DNA of 64,000 bases, from positions 124,001-188,000 of the forward strand of contig JAAWWF010000030.1 in assembly GCA_021404565.1 (NCBI GenBank), given 5' to 3'. Origin of the DNA: Roseivirga sp. (lineage in GTDB: Bacteria > Bacteroidota > Bacteroidia > Cytophagales > Cyclobacteriaceae). Positions within the stretch are counted from its first letter, which is position 1, and each line of letters starts with the position of its first letter. Below, piece after piece: positions 17,660 through 25,391 of this stretch. The translations under genes and the position numbers were made by a program. Below the pieces are notes generated by a model that worked only from the letters and a program-made list of their open reading frames with translations, made no database searches and was not told the DNA's origin.

Positions 17660-17675
17660 TTTGATCCTGATCAAA
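17660..17675. promoter_or_regulatory. palindrome before the class V aminotransferase gene
   Basis: TTTGATCCTGATCAAA has perfect 7-base arms around CT and ends 11 bases before the ATG at 17687. A second, overlapping repeat CCTGA / TCAGG shares its right half. It could be an operator or a leader hairpin. No regulator is encoded next to it. Confidence 0.35.
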
Positions 17676-17686
17676 TAAATCAGGTC

Positions 17687-18973
17687 ATGAAGTCTCGCAG
17701 ATCCTTTATTCAAAAGTCCTTTCTTACCGCTGGAACACTTTCGCTTAGCAGCCTCTTTCAGAGGAGTGTGGCCGAAAATGTAAAAGACGCATTGGTGCAG
17801 CTTAGCTCCCTGGTACCTGAGCAAGCGGCTCAGAACGAGGACCTTTGGGCACGAATACAACAGGCCTACACTATCTCCCCGAATATCATCAACCTCAACA
17901 ATGGAGGAGTCAGCCCTCAACCCAAGGTAGTACAAGACGCAGCCAACAGATATTATGCCTACTCCAATGAAGCACCTTCCTATTATATGTGGAGAATCCT
18001 GGATCAGGGTAGAGAGCCTCTAAGGGCCAAACTGGCAGATTTAGCCGGCTGCTCTCCAGACGAGCTGGCTATCAACAGAAACACTACGGAGGCAATTAAC
18101 ACGGTAATCTTCGGGCTTAATCTTACGGCAGGTGATGAGGTAGTCCTGACCAAATATGACTACCCTAATATGATCAACGCCTGGAAGCAGCGTGAGAGGA
18201 GGGATGGCATAGTACTCAAGTGGCTCGATTTTGACATCCCTATAGAAAGTGACGATGAAATCATCAATAAGTTCAGAGCTGCTATTACACCACGAACACG
18301 CGTTTTTCATATTACCCATATGATCAACTGGACCGGTCATATCATGCCGGCCAAAGCATTGTGCCAGCTGGCCAGAGAACATAACATCGACTCTCTGGTA
18401 GATGGTGCTCATACCTTCGGACATCTCAGTTTCGATATTCCAGACCTTGGCTGCGATTATTTTGGCACCAGCCTGCACAAATGGCTTTGTGCTCCTTTTG
18501 GCACAGGCATGCTTTATATAAGAAAACCCAAGGTCAAAGACGTATGGCCCTTACTGGCATCACCCGAGAATCAGGTTGAAAATATCAGGAAATTCGAGAA
18601 TATCGGAACAAGATCTTTTGCGGTTGAGCAGGCGATTGGCTCCGCCATTAACTTCCACAATGCCATTGGTCGTGAACGCAAAGAGGCCCGTCTGCAATAC
18701 CTTAAAAACTACTGGGTTAATAAAGTAAAAGACCTGGATAAGGTGCGGTTTTATACCTCAACCAAAAGCAACATGAGTCGGGCATTATTCAATTTCGGAA
18801 TTGAAGGCATGGATGCTGGGTTGGTACACAATAAGCTATTCCAGGATTATAAAATTCACACCAGCCCTATCAAATGGGAAAAAGTTAACGGTCCCAGGAT
18901 TACCCCCCATGTATATACGACTCTCTATGATTTAGACCGATTGGTAGAGGGAATTGAGAAAATGGCTAAATAG
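17687..18973 (+). CDS. Tat-exported class V aminotransferase-fold PLP protein
   Basis: Fold-type I PLP enzyme of 428 residues, related to isopenicillin-N epimerase and cysteine-desulfurase-like proteins. The N-terminus KSRRSFIQKSFLTAGTLSLS has a twin-arginine motif and a hydrophobic run, so export of the folded, cofactor-loaded enzyme is predicted. The likely PLP lysine is in TSLHKWLCAPFGTG (near residue 267), after DGAHTFGHLSFD, which positions the cofactor. The substrate cannot be told from sequence; Bacteroidota proteins of this group remain poorly characterised. It follows ccmF by 73 bases and has its own palindrome upstream. Confidence 0.85.
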   Translation: MKSRRSFIQKSFLTAGTLSLSSLFQRSVAENVKDALVQLSSLVPEQAAQNEDLWARIQQAYTISPNIINLNNGGVSPQPKVVQDAANRYYAYSNEAPSYYMWRILDQGREPLRAKLADLAGCSPDELAINRNTTEAINTVIFGLNLTAGDEVVLTKYDYPNMINAWKQRERRDGIVLKWLDFDIPIESDDEIINKFRAAITPRTRVFHITHMINWTGHIMPAKALCQLAREHNIDSLVDGAHTFGHLSFDIPDLGCDYFGTSLHKWLCAPFGTGMLYIRKPKVKDVWPLLASPENQVENIRKFENIGTRSFAVEQAIGSAINFHNAIGRERKEARLQYLKNYWVNKVKDLDKVRFYTSTKSNMSRALFNFGIEGMDAGLVHNKLFQDYKIHTSPIKWEKVNGPRITPHVYTTLYDLDRLVEGIEKMAK

Positions 18974-18977
18974 AAGC

Positions 18978-19757
18978 ATGCAACAAAAAATAGCGATCCT
19001 GGGTACCGGCAATGTAGCCTGGCATTTACACCTGGCGTTCGAAAACGCTGGACATACCGTTACTGACATTTACAGCAGAGATCTTCAGAGGGCGGAAAGG
19101 TTTGCGATGAGCAGTTACCAGGCTGAACCTACCAATAATCTTGATTTTTCGAGAAGTGAGGCGAGTATTTTTATAATGGCCATCTCTGACGATGCCGTGA
19201 CCCAACTCACAGAGGATTTACAACTGCCTGATGGGGCAGTACTGGCACATACCTCCGGCACACTATCCATCAAAGCCATTGGCTATGCTCCTACCGAAGA
19301 TATTGGCGTTTTCTATCCATTACAGACGCTGAGTAGAGGGAAAAATGTGGATTTTCAGCATGTACCCATTTGTATTGAGGGCGAAACGCTGAAAGCACAG
19401 AATGAGCTGGCAGCTTTGGCCGGTTCTTTGAGCAAAAGGGTACAAATGCTGGATAGTGGTCAGCGCAGACTTATCCATTTGGCAGCAGTATTTGCATGTA
19501 ATTTCACCAATCACATGCTTACCCTTTCAAAACAGATATTAAGCCAGCAGGAAATTGACTTTGCCATTTTACATCCCCTTATCTCAGAAACATTAAACAA
19601 ATCGCTGGAAATTGGCCCGGACAAGGCCCAGACAGGCCCTGCTATAAGGAGAGACATGGAGACTCTTGACAAGCAACACCAGGCCCTTGCGGAAGATGAG
19701 CAGGTAGCAGAAATCTACCAATTGGTCAGCCAGCATATACTCGACTTCTATTCATAA
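18978..19757 (+). CDS. Rossmann-fold DUF2520 protein
   Basis: Putative NAD(P)-dependent oxidoreductase of 259 residues. The dinucleotide loop is IAILGTGNVAWHLHLAF at the N-terminus, and the C-terminal DUF2520 helical domain includes HLAAVFACNFTNHML and SLEIGPDKAQTGPAIRRD. The layout resembles ketopantoate-reductase or F420-dependent reductase relatives, but no substrate is known. I use the ATG at 18978, four bases after the stop of the previous gene; an upstream TTG at 18954 would overlap that gene and add eight residues before the Rossmann strand. Confidence 0.85.
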   Translation: MQQKIAILGTGNVAWHLHLAFENAGHTVTDIYSRDLQRAERFAMSSYQAEPTNNLDFSRSEASIFIMAISDDAVTQLTEDLQLPDGAVLAHTSGTLSIKAIGYAPTEDIGVFYPLQTLSRGKNVDFQHVPICIEGETLKAQNELAALAGSLSKRVQMLDSGQRRLIHLAAVFACNFTNHMLTLSKQILSQQEIDFAILHPLISETLNKSLEIGPDKAQTGPAIRRDMETLDKQHQALAEDEQVAEIYQLVSQHILDFYS

Positions 19758-19887
19758 CCTGAGTTCGGTTATTATTTAGCGTTCAAGCCCGAATTACTCT
19801 ATATACCTGATACGACTACGCTTATCACGGTATGAGGGAGACAGTGGCTTTTTGTCTTATTCTGCTTAAAAAAAGTCCCAACCCGCG

Positions 19888-19895
19888 TATCTTTG
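19888..19895 (+). promoter_or_regulatory. candidate -7 promoter box before the UbiA gene
   Basis: TATCTTTG followed by CA matches TAnnTTTG and lies 17 bases before the ATG at 19913. The -33 region is weak. It would start the UbiA-purN unit after a 155-base spacer that holds no other recognisable feature beyond a weak TTCGG / CCGAA repeat. Confidence 0.4.
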
Positions 19896-19912
19896 CAACG
19901 TAAACTAACCCG

Positions 19913-20773
19913 ATGCAAATCGCTTCGCTGGCAAAACCATCTTACGTTTTCAATTACCTGAAAATGATTCGGGCCCTCAATCTCCTGATGGTGGGCCTTA
20001 CTCAGTATTTGACAGCCATATTTCTACTTGGTGGAGGAAACAACTGGCAGGAAATAATCAAAGACAAAGGTTTCTTCCTCATGGTTTCGGCCACAGTGAT
20101 TATCACCTCAGCCGGATACCTCATCAACGATTACTACGATATAAAAATTGACTATGTAAACAAACCAGATCGTGTACAGGTAGGACGCCTCCTGAAACGC
20201 AGATGGGTGATTGCCGGGCACACTACGCTAAATCTATTGGGTATCGCCATTGGTTTTTATATATCTCCGGTCATTGGTATTATCAATTTCTTCGCAGCCT
20301 TCTTTCTCTGGCTTTACTCAAACTTACTTAAGCGACTTCCTTTCGTTGGCAACCTTGTCATAGCCATGCTTACCGGGTTGACATTGTTTCTGGTAGGAGA
20401 ATACTTTGGAGAAAAGGAATACCTGGTTTTCACTTATGCTGTATTTTCAGGTTTTATCACCCTCATTCGCGAAATCATCAAAGACATGGAAGATTTGAAA
20501 GGTGATGAGCGATTTGGATGTAAAACCCTGCCCATTATCTGGGGCATTGCCAACACCAAAAAGTTCATTTATCTAATCATTCTCATCTTCGGTATCACTG
20601 TAATGCTGATGATTGGTAGTATTTCTGTCGTTTTGCCAATCGCCCTGACAGTTACACTTATTTTCCTCATATTTGGGCTTGCTAAAGCCGATACCGTTCG
20701 GGAGTATCATCGTCTCAGTACCTTCTGTAAGGTGATTATGTTACTCGGGGTGATCAGTATGATCTGGATATGA
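19913..20773 (+). CDS. UbiA-family prenyltransferase
   Basis: Integral membrane prenyltransferase of 286 residues with seven to nine predicted helices. The first Asp-rich motif is INDYYDIKIDYVNKPDR (near residues 73-90) and the second is REIIKDMEDLKGDERFG (near 186-202); both bind the prenyl diphosphate through Mg2+. Bacteroidota members of this group are often annotated as geranylgeranylglycerol-phosphate geranylgeranyltransferase, but the acceptor is unproven; a quinone precursor is the alternative. It overlaps purN by four bases although the functions are not obviously linked. Confidence 0.85.
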   Translation: MQIASLAKPSYVFNYLKMIRALNLLMVGLTQYLTAIFLLGGGNNWQEIIKDKGFFLMVSATVIITSAGYLINDYYDIKIDYVNKPDRVQVGRLLKRRWVIAGHTTLNLLGIAIGFYISPVIGIINFFAAFFLWLYSNLLKRLPFVGNLVIAMLTGLTLFLVGEYFGEKEYLVFTYAVFSGFITLIREIIKDMEDLKGDERFGCKTLPIIWGIANTKKFIYLIILIFGITVMLMIGSISVVLPIALTVTLIFLIFGLAKADTVREYHRLSTFCKVIMLLGVISMIWI

Positions 20774-21345
20774 GAAAGAAGAAGATAGCCGTGTTTGCGT
20801 CTGGTAGTGGTACCAACGCTGAAAAGATTTTCCAACATTTTAAGGGGCACGAACAAATCGAGGTAAGCCTGCTATGCTGTAATAAACCAGGCGCCTATGT
20901 TTTGGAAAGAGCCCAACGGTTTGACATACCATCTTATGTGTTTTCAAGGAATGAGTTTTACGATAGTACGGTAGTCAGCGACAGGTTAAAAACAGAAGGA
21001 ATAGACCTGATTGTTCTGGCCGGTTTTATGTGGCTTGTGCCCGATTATCTGGTGGCCGATTTTGAAGATCGGATCATCAACATTCACCCTGCGCTCCTCC
21101 CCAAATTCGGAGGCAAGGGAATGTACGGAATGCATGTGCACAAGGCGGTAAAACAAGCCGGAGAAACGGTGTCAGGCATCACAATTCATTTTGTCAATAA
21201 CCGCTACGATGAGGGCAATATAATTGAACAGTTTACTTGTCAACTCACTCCATCGGATACCCCGGAAGTCATTGCCAGAAAAGTACAAAAACTGGAACAT
21301 GAAAATTATCCGAAAGTCATTGACAATCTAGTTCTTAAATACTAG
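20770..21345 (+). CDS. purN: phosphoribosylglycinamide formyltransferase PurN
   Basis: Folate-dependent GAR transformylase of 191 residues, third step of purine synthesis. The N-terminal nucleotide loop is FASGSGTNAEKIF. The catalytic Asn and His are in INIHPALLPKFGG (near residues 105-117), and the catalytic Asp is in NNRYDEGNII (near 145). Length is normal (E. coli 212). It overlaps the UbiA gene by four bases and precedes purH by 42 bases, so the two purine genes lie in series. Confidence 0.95.
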   Translation: MRKKKIAVFASGSGTNAEKIFQHFKGHEQIEVSLLCCNKPGAYVLERAQRFDIPSYVFSRNEFYDSTVVSDRLKTEGIDLIVLAGFMWLVPDYLVADFEDRIINIHPALLPKFGGKGMYGMHVHKAVKQAGETVSGITIHFVNNRYDEGNIIEQFTCQLTPSDTPEVIARKVQKLEHENYPKVIDNLVLKY

Positions 21346-21354
21346 GAAAATTTC

Positions 21355-21362
21355 TAGTTTTG
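21355..21362 (+). promoter_or_regulatory. candidate -7 promoter box before purH
   Basis: TAGTTTTG followed by CG matches TAnnTTTG and lies 25 bases before the purH ATG. The -33 match is poor, but the TTTGCG form recurs at other start sites in this window. Confidence 0.4.
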
Positions 21363-21387
21363 CGACTTAAGTAAATCCCCCCTTTTC

Positions 21388-22917
21388 ATGTCTAAGGTTA
21401 AAATTAAGTCTGCCCTTATCTCCGTTTTTTACAAAGATAACCTCGCCCCTATTGTAAAGCTGCTGAAAGCGCAGGGAGTTACTATCTATTCTACCGGGGG
21501 TACTCAAAAATTTATTGAGGAGCAGGGAGCAGAGGTAGTAGCCGTAGAAGACCTTACTAGCTATCCTTCCATTTTTGGAGGCAGGGTAAAAACGCTCCAT
21601 CCTAAAGTATTCGGGGGGATCCTGCACAGAAGAGATAACGAAGGAGACAAAGCACAATCAACAGAATTTGACATCCCTGCCATCGATTTGGTTATTGTTG
21701 ATCTTTATCCATTCGAAGAAACGGTAGCCTCAGGTGCTGAAGAGCAGGACATTATTGAGAAGATTGATATCGGGGGAATATCACTGATCAGAGCAGCAGC
21801 CAAAAATTTCAAAGATGTGCTCATTGTTTCGAGCAGGGAACAATACCCAACTCTGACAAATCTATTGGAAGAAAAGGGAGGAGATACAGATATAGAGGAC
21901 AGGAGAAAGTTTGCGGCTGATGCATTTGATATTTCGTCTCACTATGACACTGCCATCTTCAACTACTTCAATCAGGAAGATGAACTGGCGCGGTTTAAAG
22001 CGAGCGAAAGACAAGGGAGCACTTTGAGGTATGGCGAAAACCCACACCAACAGGGCCAGTTTTTCGGACCTTTCGAAGAGCTTTTTAATCAGCTTCACGG
22101 AAAGGCCATCTCTTATAACAACCTGGTAGATATAGATGCCGCAGTTTCACTGATCGAGGAGTTTGCCGATAATGAAAATGCCTTTGCTATTCTGAAGCAT
22201 ACAAATGCCTGCGGGGTCGCCATCGGTACAGACACAAAAGACGCCTATCTTAAAGCCTTTGCTGCTGACACGGTCAGTGCCTTTGGAGGAGTACTGGTAA
22301 CGAATCAAAATATCGATGCAGCCGTTGCTGAAGAATTACATAAACTCTTCTTTGAGGTGCTTATAGCTCCTTCTTTTGACGCGGATGCTCTGGAAATACT
22401 AAAGGCGAAAAAGAACAGAATTCTGCTGGTAAAACAGCAGAACCTTTCTACCAAAAAGCAGTTCAAGAGCTTACTCAATGGTATCATCGTACAGGATAGA
22501 GATTTGGTGACTGATCAGTCTGCAGATTTCAACCAGGCTACTAAAAAGGCAACCACTGAGGCAGAAGACAGAGCACTCGTTTTTGCGAGTAAAATATGTA
22601 AACATACCAAGTCCAATACGATCATCCTGGCCAGGGAAGGTCAGATGCTTTCAAGCGGGGTTGGACAAACATCCAGGGTGGATGCACTTAAGCAGGCCAT
22701 AGAAAAGGCAAAAGCCTTTGGTTTCGACCTTCAGGGCTCGGTGATGGCTTCAGATGCTTTCTTCCCTTTTCCTGATTGTGTTGAGATTGCTCATGGCGAA
22801 GGCGTGGCTGCTGTAATACAACCAGGCGGGTCTATTAAAGACCAACTTTCTATAGACTTTTGCGATGCGAATGATATGGCGATGGTGTTCACCGGAACAC
22901 GCCATTTTAAGCACTAA
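21388..22917 (+). CDS. purH: bifunctional AICAR transformylase / IMP cyclohydrolase PurH
   Basis: Enzyme of 509 residues for the last two steps of IMP synthesis. The N-terminal MGS-like IMP cyclohydrolase domain (residues about 1-195) has STGGTQKFIEEQGAEV and GGRVKTLHPKVFGGIL. The C-terminal AICAR transformylase domain contains LRYGENPHQQG and ILKHTNACGVA, the catalytic Lys-His pair. The ending FPFPDCVEIAHGEGVAAVIQ and FTGTRHFKH is canonical. Length matches the family (about 510-530). Confidence 0.97.
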   Translation: MSKVKIKSALISVFYKDNLAPIVKLLKAQGVTIYSTGGTQKFIEEQGAEVVAVEDLTSYPSIFGGRVKTLHPKVFGGILHRRDNEGDKAQSTEFDIPAIDLVIVDLYPFEETVASGAEEQDIIEKIDIGGISLIRAAAKNFKDVLIVSSREQYPTLTNLLEEKGGDTDIEDRRKFAADAFDISSHYDTAIFNYFNQEDELARFKASERQGSTLRYGENPHQQGQFFGPFEELFNQLHGKAISYNNLVDIDAAVSLIEEFADNENAFAILKHTNACGVAIGTDTKDAYLKAFAADTVSAFGGVLVTNQNIDAAVAEELHKLFFEVLIAPSFDADALEILKAKKNRILLVKQQNLSTKKQFKSLLNGIIVQDRDLVTDQSADFNQATKKATTEAEDRALVFASKICKHTKSNTIILAREGQMLSSGVGQTSRVDALKQAIEKAKAFGFDLQGSVMASDAFFPFPDCVEIAHGEGVAAVIQPGGSIKDQLSIDFCDANDMAMVFTGTRHFKH

Positions 22918-23001
22918 AAGAAGAGAAGGATTAAAGATTTTATTTGATAGTTATTTGTAACTTTCATAGGAACAAACAAATACTGAGGAGACCGATAAGA
23001 A

Positions 23002-24030
23002 ATGGGGTTTTTTGACTTTCTGACAAGCGATATTGCGATAGATCTGGGTACTGCGAATACCCTCATTATTCATAAAGATAAAATAGTTGTAGACGAGCCT
23101 TCCATCATTGCCATAGACAAGACCACCAAGAAGGTACTGGCTATTGGGCGAGAGGCGATGAACATGCACGAAAAGACGCATGAGAATATTAAAACCATCC
23201 GACCACTGAAGGATGGCGTCATCGCAGATTTTGAAGCGGCCGAGCTGATGATCAAAGGAATGATCAAAATGATCGACCTGAAAAAGAAGAGCATCATGCC
23301 TTCTTCTCATCGCATGGTCATCTGCATCCCCTCAGGCATTACCGAGGTGGAAAAACGTGCGGTGCGTGACTCAGCTGAACATGCCAATGCCAAAGAGGTA
23401 TACATGGTATACGAGCCCATAGCAGCGGCTATAGGAACAGGTATTAAAATTGACGAGCCAATGGGTTCGATGATTGTGGATATCGGGGGTGGTACAACAG
23501 AGATTGCCGTAATCGCCCTTTCAGGTATTGTTTGTGATCAATCTATCAGAGTAGCCGGAGATACCTTTACCAAAGATATTCTGGACTATATGAGAAGGCA
23601 ACACAATCTGCTGATTGGAGAGCGTTCTGCAGAAAAGGTGAAAATTGCCATTGGTTCAGCCCTTACCGAGCTGGAAGAGCCACCGGAAGACTATGAAATT
23701 CGTGGTAGAGATTTGATGACGGGTATTCCTAAGGTCATCAAGATTTCTTATTCAGAAATTGCCTTTGCCCTCGATAAATCTGTATCTAAAATCGAGGAAG
23801 CTGTACTAAAGGCTCTTGAGATTTCGCCACCAGAACTTTCTGCTGATATTTATGATCGTGGTATTCACCTGACAGGTGGGGGCGCTATGCTCAAAGGGTT
23901 GGATAAGCGACTGGCACTTAAAACCAAGCTGCCGATTCATATTGCTGAAGATCCGTTAAGAGCTGTAGTAAGAGGTACCGGTGAGGCCCTGAAAAACATC
24001 AACTCATACCGTGCGGTCCTAATGACTTGA
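23002..24030 (+). CDS. mreB: rod-shape actin homologue MreB
   Basis: Bacterial actin of 342 residues that directs the elongation peptidoglycan machinery beneath the membrane. ATP-binding motifs are IAIDLGTANTLI (residues about 11-22), VDIGGGTTEIAVI (near 160) and HLTGGGAMLKGLD (near 291). The spacer of 84 bases before it holds no clear promoter box, only TTTG-like runs. It is the first gene of mreB-mreC-mreD-mrdA-rodA, all on the plus strand with overlaps or gaps of at most six bases, so the whole elongasome is probably one transcript. Confidence 0.97.
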   Translation: MGFFDFLTSDIAIDLGTANTLIIHKDKIVVDEPSIIAIDKTTKKVLAIGREAMNMHEKTHENIKTIRPLKDGVIADFEAAELMIKGMIKMIDLKKKSIMPSSHRMVICIPSGITEVEKRAVRDSAEHANAKEVYMVYEPIAAAIGTGIKIDEPMGSMIVDIGGGTTEIAVIALSGIVCDQSIRVAGDTFTKDILDYMRRQHNLLIGERSAEKVKIAIGSALTELEEPPEDYEIRGRDLMTGIPKVIKISYSEIAFALDKSVSKIEEAVLKALEISPPELSADIYDRGIHLTGGGAMLKGLDKRLALKTKLPIHIAEDPLRAVVRGTGEALKNINSYRAVLMT

Positions 24031-24036
24031 TAATGG

Positions 24037-24879
24037 ATGGGTCAGCTATTAGCCTTTTTATTTAAGTTCAGAGCATTCTTCACCTTTTTGGTGTTGGAAG
24101 TGCTATGTATCTGGCTGATTATCTCTAATAACAACTATCAGAAAACTGTCTTTATCAATACCGCCTCTGGTGTAGTAGGTTCAATTACCGAAAGCAGCGA
24201 TGAGATTTCGGACTACTTTGAGCTAAACAAGGTAAATAAAGAACTGGCTGCTGAGAATGAGCGTTTGCGAGCACTGCTCCTGAATCAGAAGGTCTCTCCT
24301 GACACTTTGATTCGGCTGGAAATTGATTCCGATACCACAGATTCTATCCAGTACTTTCCCCGCTATGCTGAGGTAATAGATAATTCTGTTGCCGGAAGCC
24401 GAAACATTTTTATCATCAATAGAGGCAGCGATGACGGTATTACTCCGAACATGGGGGTGATCAACTCTCTCGGTGTTGTAGGTAAAATCAGATCTGTATC
24501 TTCAAAATATGCCACTGCTATTTCAGTACTCAATACCAGCAACGCCATTTCCGCCAGGCATAAGACATCCAATCGAATCGGAACAGTACAATGGGATGGG
24601 GTAGATCCGCAAAAGGCCAAATTGCTCTATATAACACGGGATGTGGTCTTACAAGTTGGAGATACGGTCATTACCTCCGGCTTCAATGCCATTTTTCCCA
24701 AAGCCATGACCATTGGTTTTGTTTCTGCCATTGAGCCCGACCCGAACCAACAGTATTGGGACATTGATGTTGACCTTTCTGTAGACTTTGGTGCACTCGA
24801 GTATGTTTATGTGATCGAGAATCGGTTTAAAGTAGAAAAAGACTCTCTCGTACAAAGCGATCCTCTTAACCAACAGTGA
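24037..24879 (+). CDS. mreC: rod-shape-determining protein MreC
   Basis: Periplasmic scaffold of 280 residues that links MreB to PBP2. There is one N-terminal membrane helix (about 10-31), then a coiled coil (FELNKVNKELAAENERLRALL, about 62-82) and the MreC beta domain (VIDNSVAGSRNIFIINRGSDDGI and QVGDTVITSGFNAIFPK). It starts six bases after mreB and overlaps mreD by four bases. Length fits the family. Confidence 0.93.
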   Translation: MGQLLAFLFKFRAFFTFLVLEVLCIWLIISNNNYQKTVFINTASGVVGSITESSDEISDYFELNKVNKELAAENERLRALLLNQKVSPDTLIRLEIDSDTTDSIQYFPRYAEVIDNSVAGSRNIFIINRGSDDGITPNMGVINSLGVVGKIRSVSSKYATAISVLNTSNAISARHKTSNRIGTVQWDGVDPQKAKLLYITRDVVLQVGDTVITSGFNAIFPKAMTIGFVSAIEPDPNQQYWDIDVDLSVDFGALEYVYVIENRFKVEKDSLVQSDPLNQQ

Positions 24880-25391
24880 GCAGAAACTTTATCATATTGA
24901 CCATCAGCCTTTTTGTGCTTATACCATTGCAGGTACTTGTGCTTGAGCATATAGCGCTGTTCAATCTGGGTTTTTGTTTTCTCTATTTACTCTTTATGCT
25001 CCTGCTCCCCGTAGAGCTGGGACATACCAAGGGGATGGGAATCGCCTTGATCATTGGATTGTTGGTAGATGTATTTGCAGCCACCATCGGCATTCATGCT
25101 GCAGCAACCGTACTTCTCATGTTTCTCAGGCCTATATGGCTGCGCATCATTATACCGCGCAGTGGCTTTGAGGTAAACGTGCTACCAAGCGTAGCAAATT
25201 ATGGGCTTGCCTGGTTTATCGTATATGCCGGTCCCCTCATCATTCTACATACGCTCGCCTTCTTCTTTCTGGAGGCTGCCGGGTCAGGATTATTCTGGAT
25301 AACTCTGTCAAAATCGGGGCTCACAGCTGTAATTTCGCTGGTTTTTATGATCGCGATACAGTATCTTTTCTATCCTAAAGGCAAAAGCTAA
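24876..25391 (+). CDS. mreD: rod-shape-determining protein MreD
   Basis: Small integral membrane protein of 171 residues with five or six helices, partner of MreC. Sequence conservation of MreD is low, and the call rests on size, hydrophobicity, segments such as VDVFAATIGIHAAATVLLMFLRPIWL, and position between mreC and mrdA. The start is GTG at 24876 in a GTGA overlap with the mreC stop; the next Met lies too far inside the protein. The stop abuts the mrdA ATG directly. Confidence 0.85.
   Translation: MSRNFIILTISLFVLIPLQVLVLEHIALFNLGFCFLYLLFMLLLPVELGHTKGMGIALIIGLLVDVFAATIGIHAAATVLLMFLRPIWLRIIIPRSGFEVNVLPSVANYGLAWFIVYAGPLIILHTLAFFFLEAAGSGLFWITLSKSGLTAVISLVFMIAIQYLFYPKGKS

Noticed and set aside
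19758-19912. tRNA or small RNA in the spacer before the UbiA gene
   Set aside because: No cloverleaf can be drawn; only a 5-base TTCGG/CCGAA pairing and a promoter-like box are present.
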